A stretch of DNA of 9,632 nt from Methyloprofundus sp. (GTDB lineage: Bacteria; Pseudomonadota; Gammaproteobacteria; Methylococcales; Methylomonadaceae): assembly GCA_030619185.1 (NCBI GenBank), contig JAUXBW010000069.1:1-9632 (forward strand), in the 5' to 3' direction. The translations under genes were made by a program, and so were the position numbers. Numbering within the stretch: the stretch's first letter is position 1; every line of letters starts with the position of its first letter. The notes under the pieces are model-generated. The model was not told the DNA's origin, made no database searches, and saw nothing but the letters and a program-made list of their open reading frames with translations. Below are positions 1 to 6,241 of this stretch, one piece after another.

Positions 1-1458
1 GATTTTAACCTTGCTGATAGTGGTCAGTTAGGGGGTAATAAACTATGGTTTTATATCGTCCCTAAGCGTTTGATGAAACTGGTGCGCAAATCAGAATTGA
101 CCTGGGAGCAGGTTAATCAATCAAATACTGATGCCTATATTGTTGTACTTGCCAAAGATGAACCAGCGGCTAAAGCAATGCCAGTACCTAGAACGCATAC
201 AGGTGATGTCTCTTTATCGCAACTGTATAAAAATCTTGAAAATGTAGAATTAGGCCTAGAAGATGCCGGTGCTAAGCGTGAATCATTAACGCGCTGGATA
301 ACTTTAATTATGTTAAATCTTGCGCAGTACGAAAATACCTCAGCTTTAAATGCAGCGCATGCCTTAACCCGAGATGAAGAGGATGTGTTTGTTGTCCAGA
401 CCTGGATAGCTGAAGACGATATTGCAGGTATTGAACAATTTTCTGAGCAGCATAAATTAGCCTGGGTAATTGAGGCTCCTGATGGCGAAGAGCAACCACC
501 CACTTTATTAAAAAATACCAATACCTTTGCAGGCGGTGAAGAACTCGTTACGTTTTATCAAACGCCAAATTATTATGACTGGGATCCTTCCATTGTGGTG
601 TTTTTTTCCTTTGCCTTGTTTTTTGCCATGATTCTTTCGGATGCTGGTTACGCAGCCGTTTTTATGGGGTTTTTAGCCTTAAAATGGCAAGGAATGGGGA
701 AGTCAGTTAAGGGTATTCGCTTTCGGCAGTTATTGCTGGTCACATTAACAGCGTCCCTAGTCTGGGGTATTCTCGTTGGTAGCTATTTTGGCATGAGTCC
801 AGAAGCGGGAACTCTAGTTGAAGAATTAAAAGTATTTGATATCAATGATTTTTCTACCATGATGAAAATATCTATTTTTGTTGGTGTCATACATGTTGCA
901 TTGGCTAATCTGGTGCGAGCTCATCAGTTAAAACAAAACACGACCCGATTTGCATCAATAGGATGGGCACTATTTGTTATCGGTGGGTTTGTATTATGGC
1001 TAGCTAAGGATAGTCATTCTATCGTGTTAGAGCAAAGCGCAACTCTTATTTTATCGCTCGCTGTTATGGCTTTAATACTCTTTAGTAGCGATAGGAAAAT
1101 ACGCAACCCACTGGATGTTGTTTTGCGTTTACTGGATGGTATCAAAAGTCTAACCAGAGTGACTAAAATATTCGGTGATGTTTTGAGTTATATGCGTTTA
1201 TTTGCATTAGGGTTAGCCAGTGCTTCCCTGGCGATTACATTTAATGATCTTGCCGGGCAGGTGTATCACGCCATGCCTGGAGTAGGCTTATTATTTAGTA
1301 TTTTAATTTTACTGATTGGGCACACCCTAAATATTATGCTGGGTATTATGAGTGGTGTTGTACATGGCTTACGTTTAAATTTTATAGAGTTTTATAACTG
1401 GAGTGTGTCTGATGAAGGCTATCCATTTAACGCATTTTCTAAAAAAGAGGGTTACTAA
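1..1458 (+). CDS. atpI: V-type ATPase subunit I (a-subunit homologue), 5' truncated
   Basis: This is the membrane stator of a rotary V-type ATPase, forming the ion half-channels beside the K ring and joining it to the peripheral stalk. The reading frame is open from base 1 (it reads DFNLADSGQLGG onward), so the N-terminus lies outside the window and the ATG at 70 is internal. About 485 residues are present; the family is usually about 600-660. The first part is the soluble arm. From about base 570 there are roughly seven hydrophobic segments. Family motifs seen are SDAGYAAVF (634-660), SYMRLFALGLA with the essential channel arginine (codon 1195-1197, the counterpart of yeast Vph1 R735), GHTLN (1318-1332) and the C-terminal VHGLRLNFIEF. 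The last 35 codons and stop are duplicated at 2403-2510. Before the insertion the stop would have overlapped the atpK start as TAATG. Confidence 0.95.
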   Translation, partial: DFNLADSGQLGGNKLWFYIVPKRLMKLVRKSELTWEQVNQSNTDAYIVVLAKDEPAAKAMPVPRTHTGDVSLSQLYKNLENVELGLEDAGAKRESLTRWITLIMLNLAQYENTSALNAAHALTRDEEDVFVVQTWIAEDDIAGIEQFSEQHKLAWVIEAPDGEEQPPTLLKNTNTFAGGEELVTFYQTPNYYDWDPSIVVFFSFALFFAMILSDAGYAAVFMGFLALKWQGMGKSVKGIRFRQLLLVTLTASLVWGILVGSYFGMSPEAGTLVEELKVFDINDFSTMMKISIFVGVIHVALANLVRAHQLKQNTTRFASIGWALFVIGGFVLWLAKDSHSIVLEQSATLILSLAVMALILFSSDRKIRNPLDVVLRLLDGIKSLTRVTKIFGDVLSYMRLFALGLASASLAITFNDLAGQVYHAMPGVGLLFSILILLIGHTLNIMLGIMSGVVHGLRLNFIEFYNWSVSDEGYPFNAFSKKEGY

Positions 1459-1459
1459 T
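1351..1459 (+). repeat. 109-bp direct repeat, upstream copy (3' end of atpI)
   Basis: Bases 1351-1459 match 2403-2511 at a constant offset of 1052 with a single difference (C at 1431, T at 2483). The repeat starts exactly on a codon boundary, covers the last 35 sense codons of subunit I plus TAA, and ends one base after the stop. The difference falls in the third position of an Asn codon (AAC/AAT). Flanks on both sides diverge at once. This copy is the functional end of subunit I. Confidence 0.97.
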
Positions 1460-1543
1460 TTTTACTGAAAGTATGAATTGGATTTTAATGTAATAGATAA
1501 TAGCTGTTGTGCAATAAACATTGTATTTGAGTAGGGGAAGAAT

Positions 1544-1798
1544 ATGTATTTAGAAGAACAAATACAAAAGCATGTTAATGCGTTACCAATTGATTTGAAA
1601 AGTGAAGTATTGGACTTTGTATTATTTTTAGAGCATAAGCAAACACAACAAGAGGTAAAGGTAAATGTGCATGCGTTTATTAAGCCTATCCCTCAGCAAC
1701 AAGAGCATTTTGCTGAGAGCTTATTAAACCCTGGTGCAAACAATGAAAAGCTCATACGCTCAGCACAAGCTTATAAAGAAAATCAGGGCAATACGTGA
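1544..1798 (+). CDS. probable antitoxin, DUF2281-like
   Basis: This 84-residue protein is the likely antitoxin of the pair. The N-terminal half (about residues 1-35) reads as two short helices with the pattern LP..LK.EVLDFVLFLEHK, typical of DUF2281 proteins, which are usually found beside PIN or other toxins. The C-terminal half (from about residue 40) is polar, rich in Gln, Asn and Lys and probably disordered, as expected for a segment that wraps the toxin. A good Shine-Dalgarno (AGGGGAAG, 1533-1540) lies just before the ATG. The stop overlaps the toxin start as GTGA, the usual coupling that makes antitoxin first. No ribbon-helix-helix sequence of the kind normally paired with GNAT toxins (DUF1778) is apparent. 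Such antitoxins usually repress their own promoter; no clear operator or promoter could be read in 1460-1543. Confidence 0.75.
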   Translation: MYLEEQIQKHVNALPIDLKSEVLDFVLFLEHKQTQQEVKVNVHAFIKPIPQQQEHFAESLLNPGANNEKLIRSAQAYKENQGNT

Positions 1799-2289
1799 GA
1801 GCGAATAGAGATATTAGGCTTTTTGATAAAAAATATAGTCGCAAATATTTTAATTGCGGTAACACAGTATTAAACCATTATTTACAGCAACAAATGACTC
1901 AAGATATTAAAAGAAAGCTTGCTGTTGCGTATGTATTAGAGGATGAGGCTAAGATTGTTGGTTTTTATACCTTATCAGCAAGTGCTGTTTATATTGGTGA
2001 CTTAAGCAACGCAATCGCTCGGAAATTGCCTAAATATCCACTGGTGCCTGTGTCTTTGTTAGGTCGCCTAGCGATTGATAAGCTGTATCAAGGACAAGGT
2101 TTAGGCGACTTACTGTTAATGGATGCACTATGTCGTTGTAAAGTGTCAGCACAGCAAGTCGCTTCATATGCTGTTGTCGTTGATGCAATAGATACGAAGG
2201 CGGAGTCTTTTTATCAAAGCTATGGTTTTGATTTTTTACTCAATCAGCAATTATTTTTACCTATGCACAAAATTGATTCATTATTTTAG
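1795..2289 (+). CDS. GNAT-family acetyltransferase toxin (TacT/AtaT-like)
   Basis: This 164-residue GNAT protein is of the toxin type known to block translation by acetylating the amino group of aminoacyl-tRNA. Family signs in order are FNCGN (19-23), VAYVLEDEAKIVGFYTLSAS (44-63), the run KLPKYPLVPVSLLGRLAID (77-95), the acetyl-CoA loop QGQGLG (99-104, fits Q/R-x-x-G-x-G/A), AVVVDAID (126-133) and FYQSYGF (139-145), whose Tyr140 corresponds to the catalytic tyrosine of TacT; LFLP closes the fold. The length is normal and nothing essential is missing, so it looks active. The start is GTG at 1795, with AGGG at 1785-1788 six bases upstream, overlapping the antitoxin stop. The target tRNA cannot be predicted from sequence. 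Confidence 0.9.
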   Translation: MRANRDIRLFDKKYSRKYFNCGNTVLNHYLQQQMTQDIKRKLAVAYVLEDEAKIVGFYTLSASAVYIGDLSNAIARKLPKYPLVPVSLLGRLAIDKLYQGQGLGDLLLMDALCRCKVSAQQVASYAVVVDAIDTKAESFYQSYGFDFLLNQQLFLPMHKIDSLF

Positions 2290-2334
2290 ACATTTATTAT
2301 TTGGTTTCACAGATAAACCAATTCTATTTGTTTA

Positions 2335-2378
2335 ACGGATAAGATCCCTTTGAGGGATAGTATCCGTGTTGTATTTTT
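2335..2378 (+). terminator. hairpin after toxin gene, possible terminator
   Basis: A nearly symmetrical dyad runs ACGGATA (2335-2341), AG, ATCCCT (2344-2349), loop TTG, AGGGAT (2353-2358), AG, TATCCGT (2361-2367). Thirteen base pairs form around a small AG/AG internal loop. A five-T run follows at 2374-2378, six bases past the stem, so it is not an ideal intrinsic terminator. It lies 46 bases after the toxin stop and upstream of atpK. It could end or attenuate cassette transcription, or be a protein-binding dyad. Confidence 0.5.
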
Positions 2379-2402
2379 CTGAAAGTCTATAGGTAGTAAA
2401 GT

Positions 2403-2510
2403 AGTGGTGTTGTACATGGCTTACGTTTAAATTTTATAGAGTTTTATAACTGGAGTGTGTCTGATGAAGGCTATCCATTTAATGCATTTTCTAAAAAAGA
2501 GGGTTACTAA
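2403..2510 (+). pseudogene. atpI 3' fragment left by the duplication
   Basis: This fragment encodes the final 35 residues of subunit I (SGVVHGLRLNF to KKEGY) and its stop codon, detached from the rest of the gene. There is no start codon or ribosome-binding site at its head. It is probably not translated, apart from a possible internal GTG at 2457. Its remaining role is likely to be that of the 5' leader of atpK. Confidence 0.9.
2499..2503 (+). promoter_or_regulatory. atpK ribosome-binding site within the duplicated atpI tail
   Basis: GAGGG lies six bases before the atpK ATG at 2510. It sits in the Lys-Glu-Gly codons of the atpI fragment, so atpK depends on duplicated DNA for translation initiation. 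Confidence 0.75.
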
Positions 2511-2959
2511 TGAATGATTTTGTTATTGTTTTAGGCTGGATTGGTCTTTATGCACCGATGGCTTTAGGTGCGCTAGGAAGTATTATGGGCTGTGCAGTTG
2601 CAGGGCAGGCAGCCATTGGAGCTATGCTGGATACTGATAGTGGCTATGGACGTTATGTGGGTGTTTCTGCGATGCCATCCTCACAAGTTATTTATGGCAT
2701 TGTGGTGATGTTTACCCTAAATAGAGCGGTCACTGTTGAAGTGGCTCCAGGCCTGTTTGCTATTGGTGTTTTATCAGGTATTGCCTTGATGTATAGTGCT
2801 ATTTATCAGGGGCAATGTTGTGCATCAGCAATACATGCCTCTAAGGCCAAGCCAGAAATCTTTGGTTTGTCAGTTGCGCCAGCAGCAATTGTTGAAGGCT
2901 TTGCGGTATTTGCCTTTATTTTTGCATTAGTGCTTAGTGGTAATCTTCCTCAAGGATAA
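2510..2959 (+). CDS. atpK: V-type ATPase subunit K (rotor ring proteolipid)
   Basis: This 149-residue protein has four membrane helices, at roughly 5-38, 51-71, 78-108 and 116-144. It is the duplicated-hairpin ring subunit that carries ions through the membrane sector. The ion carboxylate is Glu129 in IVEGFAVFAF of helix 4. By motif alignment with Enterococcus hirae NtpK, whose known Na+ ligands are L61, T64, Q65, Q110 and E139, the equivalents here are M55, S58, Q59 (MPSSQ), Q100 (YQGQ) and E129. The Q100 to E129 spacing of 29 is identical. This suggests Na+ specificity, though it is inferred from residues only. The start ATG overlaps the stop of the atpI fragment. The downstream atpE lies 5 bp away. 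Confidence 0.95.
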   Translation: MNDFVIVLGWIGLYAPMALGALGSIMGCAVAGQAAIGAMLDTDSGYGRYVGVSAMPSSQVIYGIVVMFTLNRAVTVEVAPGLFAIGVLSGIALMYSAIYQGQCCASAIHASKAKPEIFGLSVAPAAIVEGFAVFAFIFALVLSGNLPQG

Positions 2960-2964
2960 CGACA

Positions 2965-3654
2965 ATGAATGAGCAACATGCTAAAGCGACTTCATCGGGT
3001 GTGGAAAACCTAATCCAGCGTCTACGAGACCAGGGAGTCGATGCCGGCAAGGAAAAAGCGGAAAGCATCGTGCTTGATGCTCAAAAACGTGCTGAGTGGA
3101 TTATTGAAGAGGCAGAATTAGAGGCACAGCAATTAATTGATGAAGCTAAAAAGAAAAGTGATGCGTTACGTAGCTCGGGCGAAGATGCCTTAAAATTAGC
3201 GACCAGAGATGCTTTATTGAAGCTGCGGGATACCCTACTAGGCCGTTTCAGTAACGAAGTAAAGCGTGTTGTCGGGCAAAAAATGGATCAGCAAGCTTTT
3301 CTGGAAAAGATTATTTTGCAATTGGCAGGTAAGGCGCGTGAACAACTGAATTTAGATAGTGAGGAAAAAATTAGCATATTCCTACCTAACAACCCTGTGG
3401 GAGTGGAGGAGTTAAAAAATAACCCGGATGAATTAAAAGTTGGGACTTTAACGCACTATACTGCCGCCATTGCTGCCGATATGCTGCGTAAAGGGGTATC
3501 CATACAAGTTGCGGATGATGTTAGCGGTGGCATATCGGTGAAACTAAAAGAGGATGATATGGTGATTGACTTTACTGATGAGACACTTTCAGCCTTATTA
3601 CTAGAGCACCTGCAGCCTCGCTTTAGAACTTTACTGCAAGGCATCGTAAAGTGA
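2965..3654 (+). CDS. atpE: V-type ATPase subunit E (peripheral stalk)
   Basis: This 229-residue protein of the peripheral stalk links the catalytic head to subunit I and resists rotation. Residues about 10-110 form a long charged helix rich in Ala, Glu, Lys and Gln (for example KAESIVLDAQKRAEWIIEEAELE), the usual E-subunit coiled coil. The C-terminal part (about 115-229) is a mixed globular domain that would bind the top of the A/B head, ending in LQPRFRTLLQGIVK. The Shine-Dalgarno AAGGA (2952-2956) abuts the atpK stop, eight bases before the ATG. The stop overlaps the next gene's GTG as GTGA, showing tight co-translation. No separate G subunit is seen in the window, as in the simplified V-ATPases of chlamydiae and spirochaetes. 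Confidence 0.88.
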   Translation: MNEQHAKATSSGVENLIQRLRDQGVDAGKEKAESIVLDAQKRAEWIIEEAELEAQQLIDEAKKKSDALRSSGEDALKLATRDALLKLRDTLLGRFSNEVKRVVGQKMDQQAFLEKIILQLAGKAREQLNLDSEEKISIFLPNNPVGVEELKNNPDELKVGTLTHYTAAIAADMLRKGVSIQVADDVSGGISVKLKEDDMVIDFTDETLSALLLEHLQPRFRTLLQGIVK

Positions 3655-4337
3655 AACAGCAAAACGCTTACGCGATGTTGATGACAGGCTTGCAACCACA
3701 TCCACTGTCTTTATGGGATGTTAAAAATAAACCGGCTTCAAGGATACACCTGGAACGACGTTTGTCGTTATTACAAGACCAGGATCGGCAGCAATTGGAG
3801 CAAATAGTCAGTGTCTTGCACTGGGCTAGAATGAATTCTGAACAGAGTAGCGATGCGAAAATAGCAGCTGAAGCAGAGAGAGTGATTCAATCTATTGATA
3901 ATCCTTTATTGCGTGAGACCATTATATGGCGCATGGAATTGCGCACGATTATGACGGCTATTCGTCGTCGAAAACTAGGCATGGATGCCCCTTCTAAAGG
4001 TGAACGCTGGGGCTATGGGCAGGTCGTTCCCTTTATACGTAAAAACTGGCAAATAGAGGATTTCGCTTTAAGTCATCGCTTTGCCTGGATTACACAGGCG
4101 AACACTCTGTTTGAAACTGAGCAGAGTGTTGAATTAGAAAAGTTATTATTAAACCTAAGCTGGCGGCATTACGAAACCATAGGGCATACGCATTATTTTG
4201 ACTTTGAAGCTGTGGTGATTTATGTGCTGCGTTGGAATATTGTTCATCGATGGGTGCAGTGCGATGAGAAAATAGCCATGCAGCAATTTGAACAGCTAGT
4301 AAATAATGGTTTAGGTGATTATTTGAAAACAGAGTAG
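3651..4337 (+). CDS. V-ATPase operon protein, DUF2764-like (possible C-subunit analogue)
   Basis: This 228-residue soluble protein has no signal peptide or membrane segment. It is mostly helical and rich in Arg, Gln and Trp. Its position between E and A is where chlamydial, spirochaetal and Bacteroides V-ATPase operons have a DUF2764 protein. The opening YAMLMTGLQ resembles the Y..L..GL start of that family. Other notable stretches are IIWRMELRTIMTAIRRRKLG (about 90-109) and LSWRHYETIGHTHYFDFEAVVIYVLRW (about 168-194). Its role is unproven; it may couple the rotor to the ring as subunit C does, or act in assembly. The start is GTG with AAGG nine bases upstream, overlapping the atpE stop. The TAG stop is formed by the first three bases of the palindromic repeat at 4335, so the original C-terminus may have been changed. 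Confidence 0.6.
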   Translation: MKQQNAYAMLMTGLQPHPLSLWDVKNKPASRIHLERRLSLLQDQDRQQLEQIVSVLHWARMNSEQSSDAKIAAEAERVIQSIDNPLLRETIIWRMELRTIMTAIRRRKLGMDAPSKGERWGYGQVVPFIRKNWQIEDFALSHRFAWITQANTLFETEQSVELEKLLLNLSWRHYETIGHTHYFDFEAVVIYVLRWNIVHRWVQCDEKIAMQQFEQLVNNGLGDYLKTE

Positions 4338-4392
4338 AGCGGACTTTAGTCCGCTATGATTAATTTGGAGTTGCGGACTGAAATCCGCTCTA
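4335..4392. repeat. 58-bp palindromic REP/MITE-like element
   Basis: The ends TAGAGCGGA (4335-4343) and TCCGCTCTA (4384-4392) are perfect inverted repeats. The arms extend to 20 bases (4335-4354 and 4373-4392) with 18 of 20 complementary. Each arm is itself a near-palindrome: AGCGGACT-TT-AGTCCGCT at 4338-4355, and GCGGA...TCCGC at 4373-4388. The sequence can therefore fold as one long hairpin or two short ones, a form typical of REP/BIME or MITE repeats. It fills the only sizeable gap among the K-to-A genes and could modulate transcript stability before atpA. No long T run follows, so a terminator role is unlikely. Confidence 0.8.
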
Positions 4393-4416
4393 CTAACTGT
4401 GACTAATGAGAAATAA

Positions 4417-6237
4417 ATGAATAACACAATAAAGGCAACAGCACGAGTTGTATCCATTCAGGAAAGCCTGGTATCTATCGAAACACTTGCAGGCAACCCG
4501 CATCCCTTAACCAAGAACGAAGTGGTGTATATTTTACCATCGGGTAGTGATACTAAATATCAGGAACGCTTAAAGGCAGAAGTATTGCGGATCAATGGTT
4601 CGGTTGCCGATGCTCAAGTCTACGAAAGTACAACGGGTGTGGCGGTAGGTGACCTAGTTGAGCAAAGTGCTGAAATGCTTTCTGTCGAATTAGGCCCAGG
4701 CTTACTCGGTCAGGTCTACGATGGCTTACAAAACCCATTAGACAAGCTGGCCAATGAATTTGGCTATTTTTTGCCCAGAGGGGTTGGTTTTCCCGCTTTA
4801 GATGAACATGCTAAATGGTCGTTTACACCGATAGTACAAACAGGGGCTGTATTACGTGCCAGTTCTGTTATTGGTACTGTCCAGGAGCGAGGATTTAGCC
4901 ATAAAATCATGGTGCCTTTTGATATTCAGGGGGAGGGTACTATTACCTGGATTCAAGAGAGTGTGGTCACGGTTAATGAGCCGGTCGCAAAAATCAAGTT
5001 AGAATCAGGTAAAGAAAGAGAGATTAGTTTAAAACAACGCTGGCCAGTACGTAAGCCCCTACCACAGAACTTACTAAAGCAAAATATTGCACAGCGGCTG
5101 TATCCACATGAGCCACTGATTACTCATTTACGCCTTATTGATAGCTTTTTCCCCATTGCAAAGGGCGGGATGGGCTGTATTCCTGGCCCTTTTGGTGCTG
5201 GAAAAACGGTTTTACAGAATTTAATTTCACGTAATTCTGATGTTGATATCGTTATCGTTGTTGCTTGCGGAGAAAGGGCAGGAGAAGTTGTAGAGACCAT
5301 CACTGAATTTCCAAAATTAAAAGACGTTAATGGCAAGACTTTAATGGATCGGACGGTAATTATTTGTAATACCTCCTCTATGCCTGTTGCAGCACGAGAA
5401 GCTTCCATTTATACCGGGATTACCTTGGGTGAATATTATCGGCAAATGGGTCTGAATGTCCTAATTATTGCCGATTCAACCTCGCGCTGGGCACAGGCAA
5501 TGCGCGAAACATCGGGTCGTCTGGAAGAAATTCCGGGTGAAGAAGCGTTTCCAGCGTATCTGGATTCTGCTATTAAGGGAATCTATGAACGCGCGGGCGT
5601 TATCAAAACAGCAGATCAAAGTGAAGGTAGTTTAACGATGATTGGTACTGTATCGCCAGCCGGTGGTAACTTTGAAGAGCCTGTGACGCAATCCACCTTA
5701 GGAACGGTAAAAACCTTTTTGGGCTTGAGTGCTGATAGAGCCTATAAACGCTTTTATCCGGCTGTAGATCCGCTTTTATCCTGGTCGCGTTATTTAGAGC
5801 AACTGCAGCCGTGGTTTGCCGAGCATCTGTCACAATCCTGGATAGATAATGTGCAGAGTTTATTAGAGCTGTTGCAAAAGGGAGATTCTATTTCGCAAAT
5901 GATCCAGGTAACCGGTGAAGAAGGTGTGAGTACAGAAGATTTTGTTATTTATCAGCAAGCCCTGTTTCTGGATATGGTGTATTTACAGCAGGATGCTTTT
6001 GACCCAGTTGATGTCGCGGTGCCTTTGGCAAGACAGCAGGAAAGTCTAAATCGTATTGTAGAGCTAGTGAACACGGCTTATCAATTTAGTGATAAAGAGG
6101 CTGTGCGTGATTACTTTACCAAGTTAACAGGCCTATTTAAAAACCTGAACTATTCACCAGCTAAATCAAATGAGTACCATGATTACTGTGAAAAAATAGA
6201 ACAGTTACGAAAGTCAGTGATGGACAGGAAAATATAA
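4417..6237 (+). CDS. atpA: V-type ATPase catalytic subunit A
   Basis: This 606-residue catalytic subunit hydrolyses or makes ATP in the A3B3 head. It has the N-terminal beta-barrel domain (about 1-75), the A-specific insertion (about 110-200, LGPGLLGQVYDGLQNPLD onward), the V-type P-loop GPFGAGKT (257-264), and GERAGEVVE with catalytic Glu286 (the family usually has GERGNE). Further family motifs are ADSTSRWAQAMRE, RLEEIPGEEAFPAYL, GSLTMIGTVSPAGGNFEEPVTQSTL and a helical C-terminal domain. The length is complete. The Shine-Dalgarno is weak (GAG at 4408-4410), with the palindromic repeat immediately upstream; this is the only gene of the cluster after atpK that is not tightly coupled to its predecessor. 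It is the last V-ATPase gene here; the partner subunit B and shaft subunit D do not follow it. Confidence 0.97.
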   Translation: MNNTIKATARVVSIQESLVSIETLAGNPHPLTKNEVVYILPSGSDTKYQERLKAEVLRINGSVADAQVYESTTGVAVGDLVEQSAEMLSVELGPGLLGQVYDGLQNPLDKLANEFGYFLPRGVGFPALDEHAKWSFTPIVQTGAVLRASSVIGTVQERGFSHKIMVPFDIQGEGTITWIQESVVTVNEPVAKIKLESGKEREISLKQRWPVRKPLPQNLLKQNIAQRLYPHEPLITHLRLIDSFFPIAKGGMGCIPGPFGAGKTVLQNLISRNSDVDIVIVVACGERAGEVVETITEFPKLKDVNGKTLMDRTVIICNTSSMPVAAREASIYTGITLGEYYRQMGLNVLIIADSTSRWAQAMRETSGRLEEIPGEEAFPAYLDSAIKGIYERAGVIKTADQSEGSLTMIGTVSPAGGNFEEPVTQSTLGTVKTFLGLSADRAYKRFYPAVDPLLSWSRYLEQLQPWFAEHLSQSWIDNVQSLLELLQKGDSISQMIQVTGEEGVSTEDFVIYQQALFLDMVYLQQDAFDPVDVAVPLARQQESLNRIVELVNTAYQFSDKEAVRDYFTKLTGLFKNLNYSPAKSNEYHDYCEKIEQLRKSVMDRKI

Positions 6238-6241
6238 GAAC

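Larger units (their letters stand above)
1460..2402 (+). mobile_element. toxin-antitoxin cassette inserted in the V-ATPase operon
   Basis: This is the unique segment between the two 109-bp direct repeats. It holds a two-gene toxin-antitoxin operon and a hairpin, and no integrase or transposase. Hand counting gives 104 G+C in 300 bases at 1561-1860 (about 35%), against 136 in 300 at 4681-4980 in atpA (about 45%), consistent with foreign origin. Including one repeat copy, the inserted length is 1052 bp. A 109-bp flanking duplication is far longer than normal transposon target duplications. Integration of a circle carrying an atpI 3' end by homologous recombination, or a tandem duplication followed by gene gain, fits better. 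That it is an insertion is clear; that it is actively mobile is inference. Confidence 0.6.
2403..2511 (+). repeat. 109-bp direct repeat, downstream copy
   Basis: This is the second copy of 1351-1459 with one mismatch (T at 2483). It ends one base after the TAA, within the atpK start codon (ATG 2510-2512), where the two copies diverge. It preserves the ancestral sequence just upstream of atpK, including its ribosome-binding site. Confidence 0.97.

Noticed and set aside
70..72. ATG as the true start of subunit I
   Set aside because: The frame is open to base 1 and encodes plausible subunit I sequence; the protein would be too short and no ribosome-binding site is seen.
135..521. 128-codon open frame on the - strand
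   Set aside because: It is antisense to the well-conserved subunit I gene and has no family features; the same applies to the - strand frames inside atpE, atpA and htpG.
1460..1543. Promoter and operator for the toxin-antitoxin pair
   Set aside because: AT-rich with GATAAT-like and TTGGAT-like words, but none at workable spacing, and only a 4-base dyad (CAAT/ATTG) before the antitoxin.
1351..2511. Insertion sequence with target-site duplication
   Set aside because: No transposase, no terminal inverted repeats, and a 109-bp duplication is much too long for an IS footprint.
4335..4416. Intrinsic terminator between the DUF2764-like gene and atpA
   Set aside because: Hairpins are strong but no T run follows either arm, and atpA must be transcribed; a REP/MITE-type repeat explains it better.
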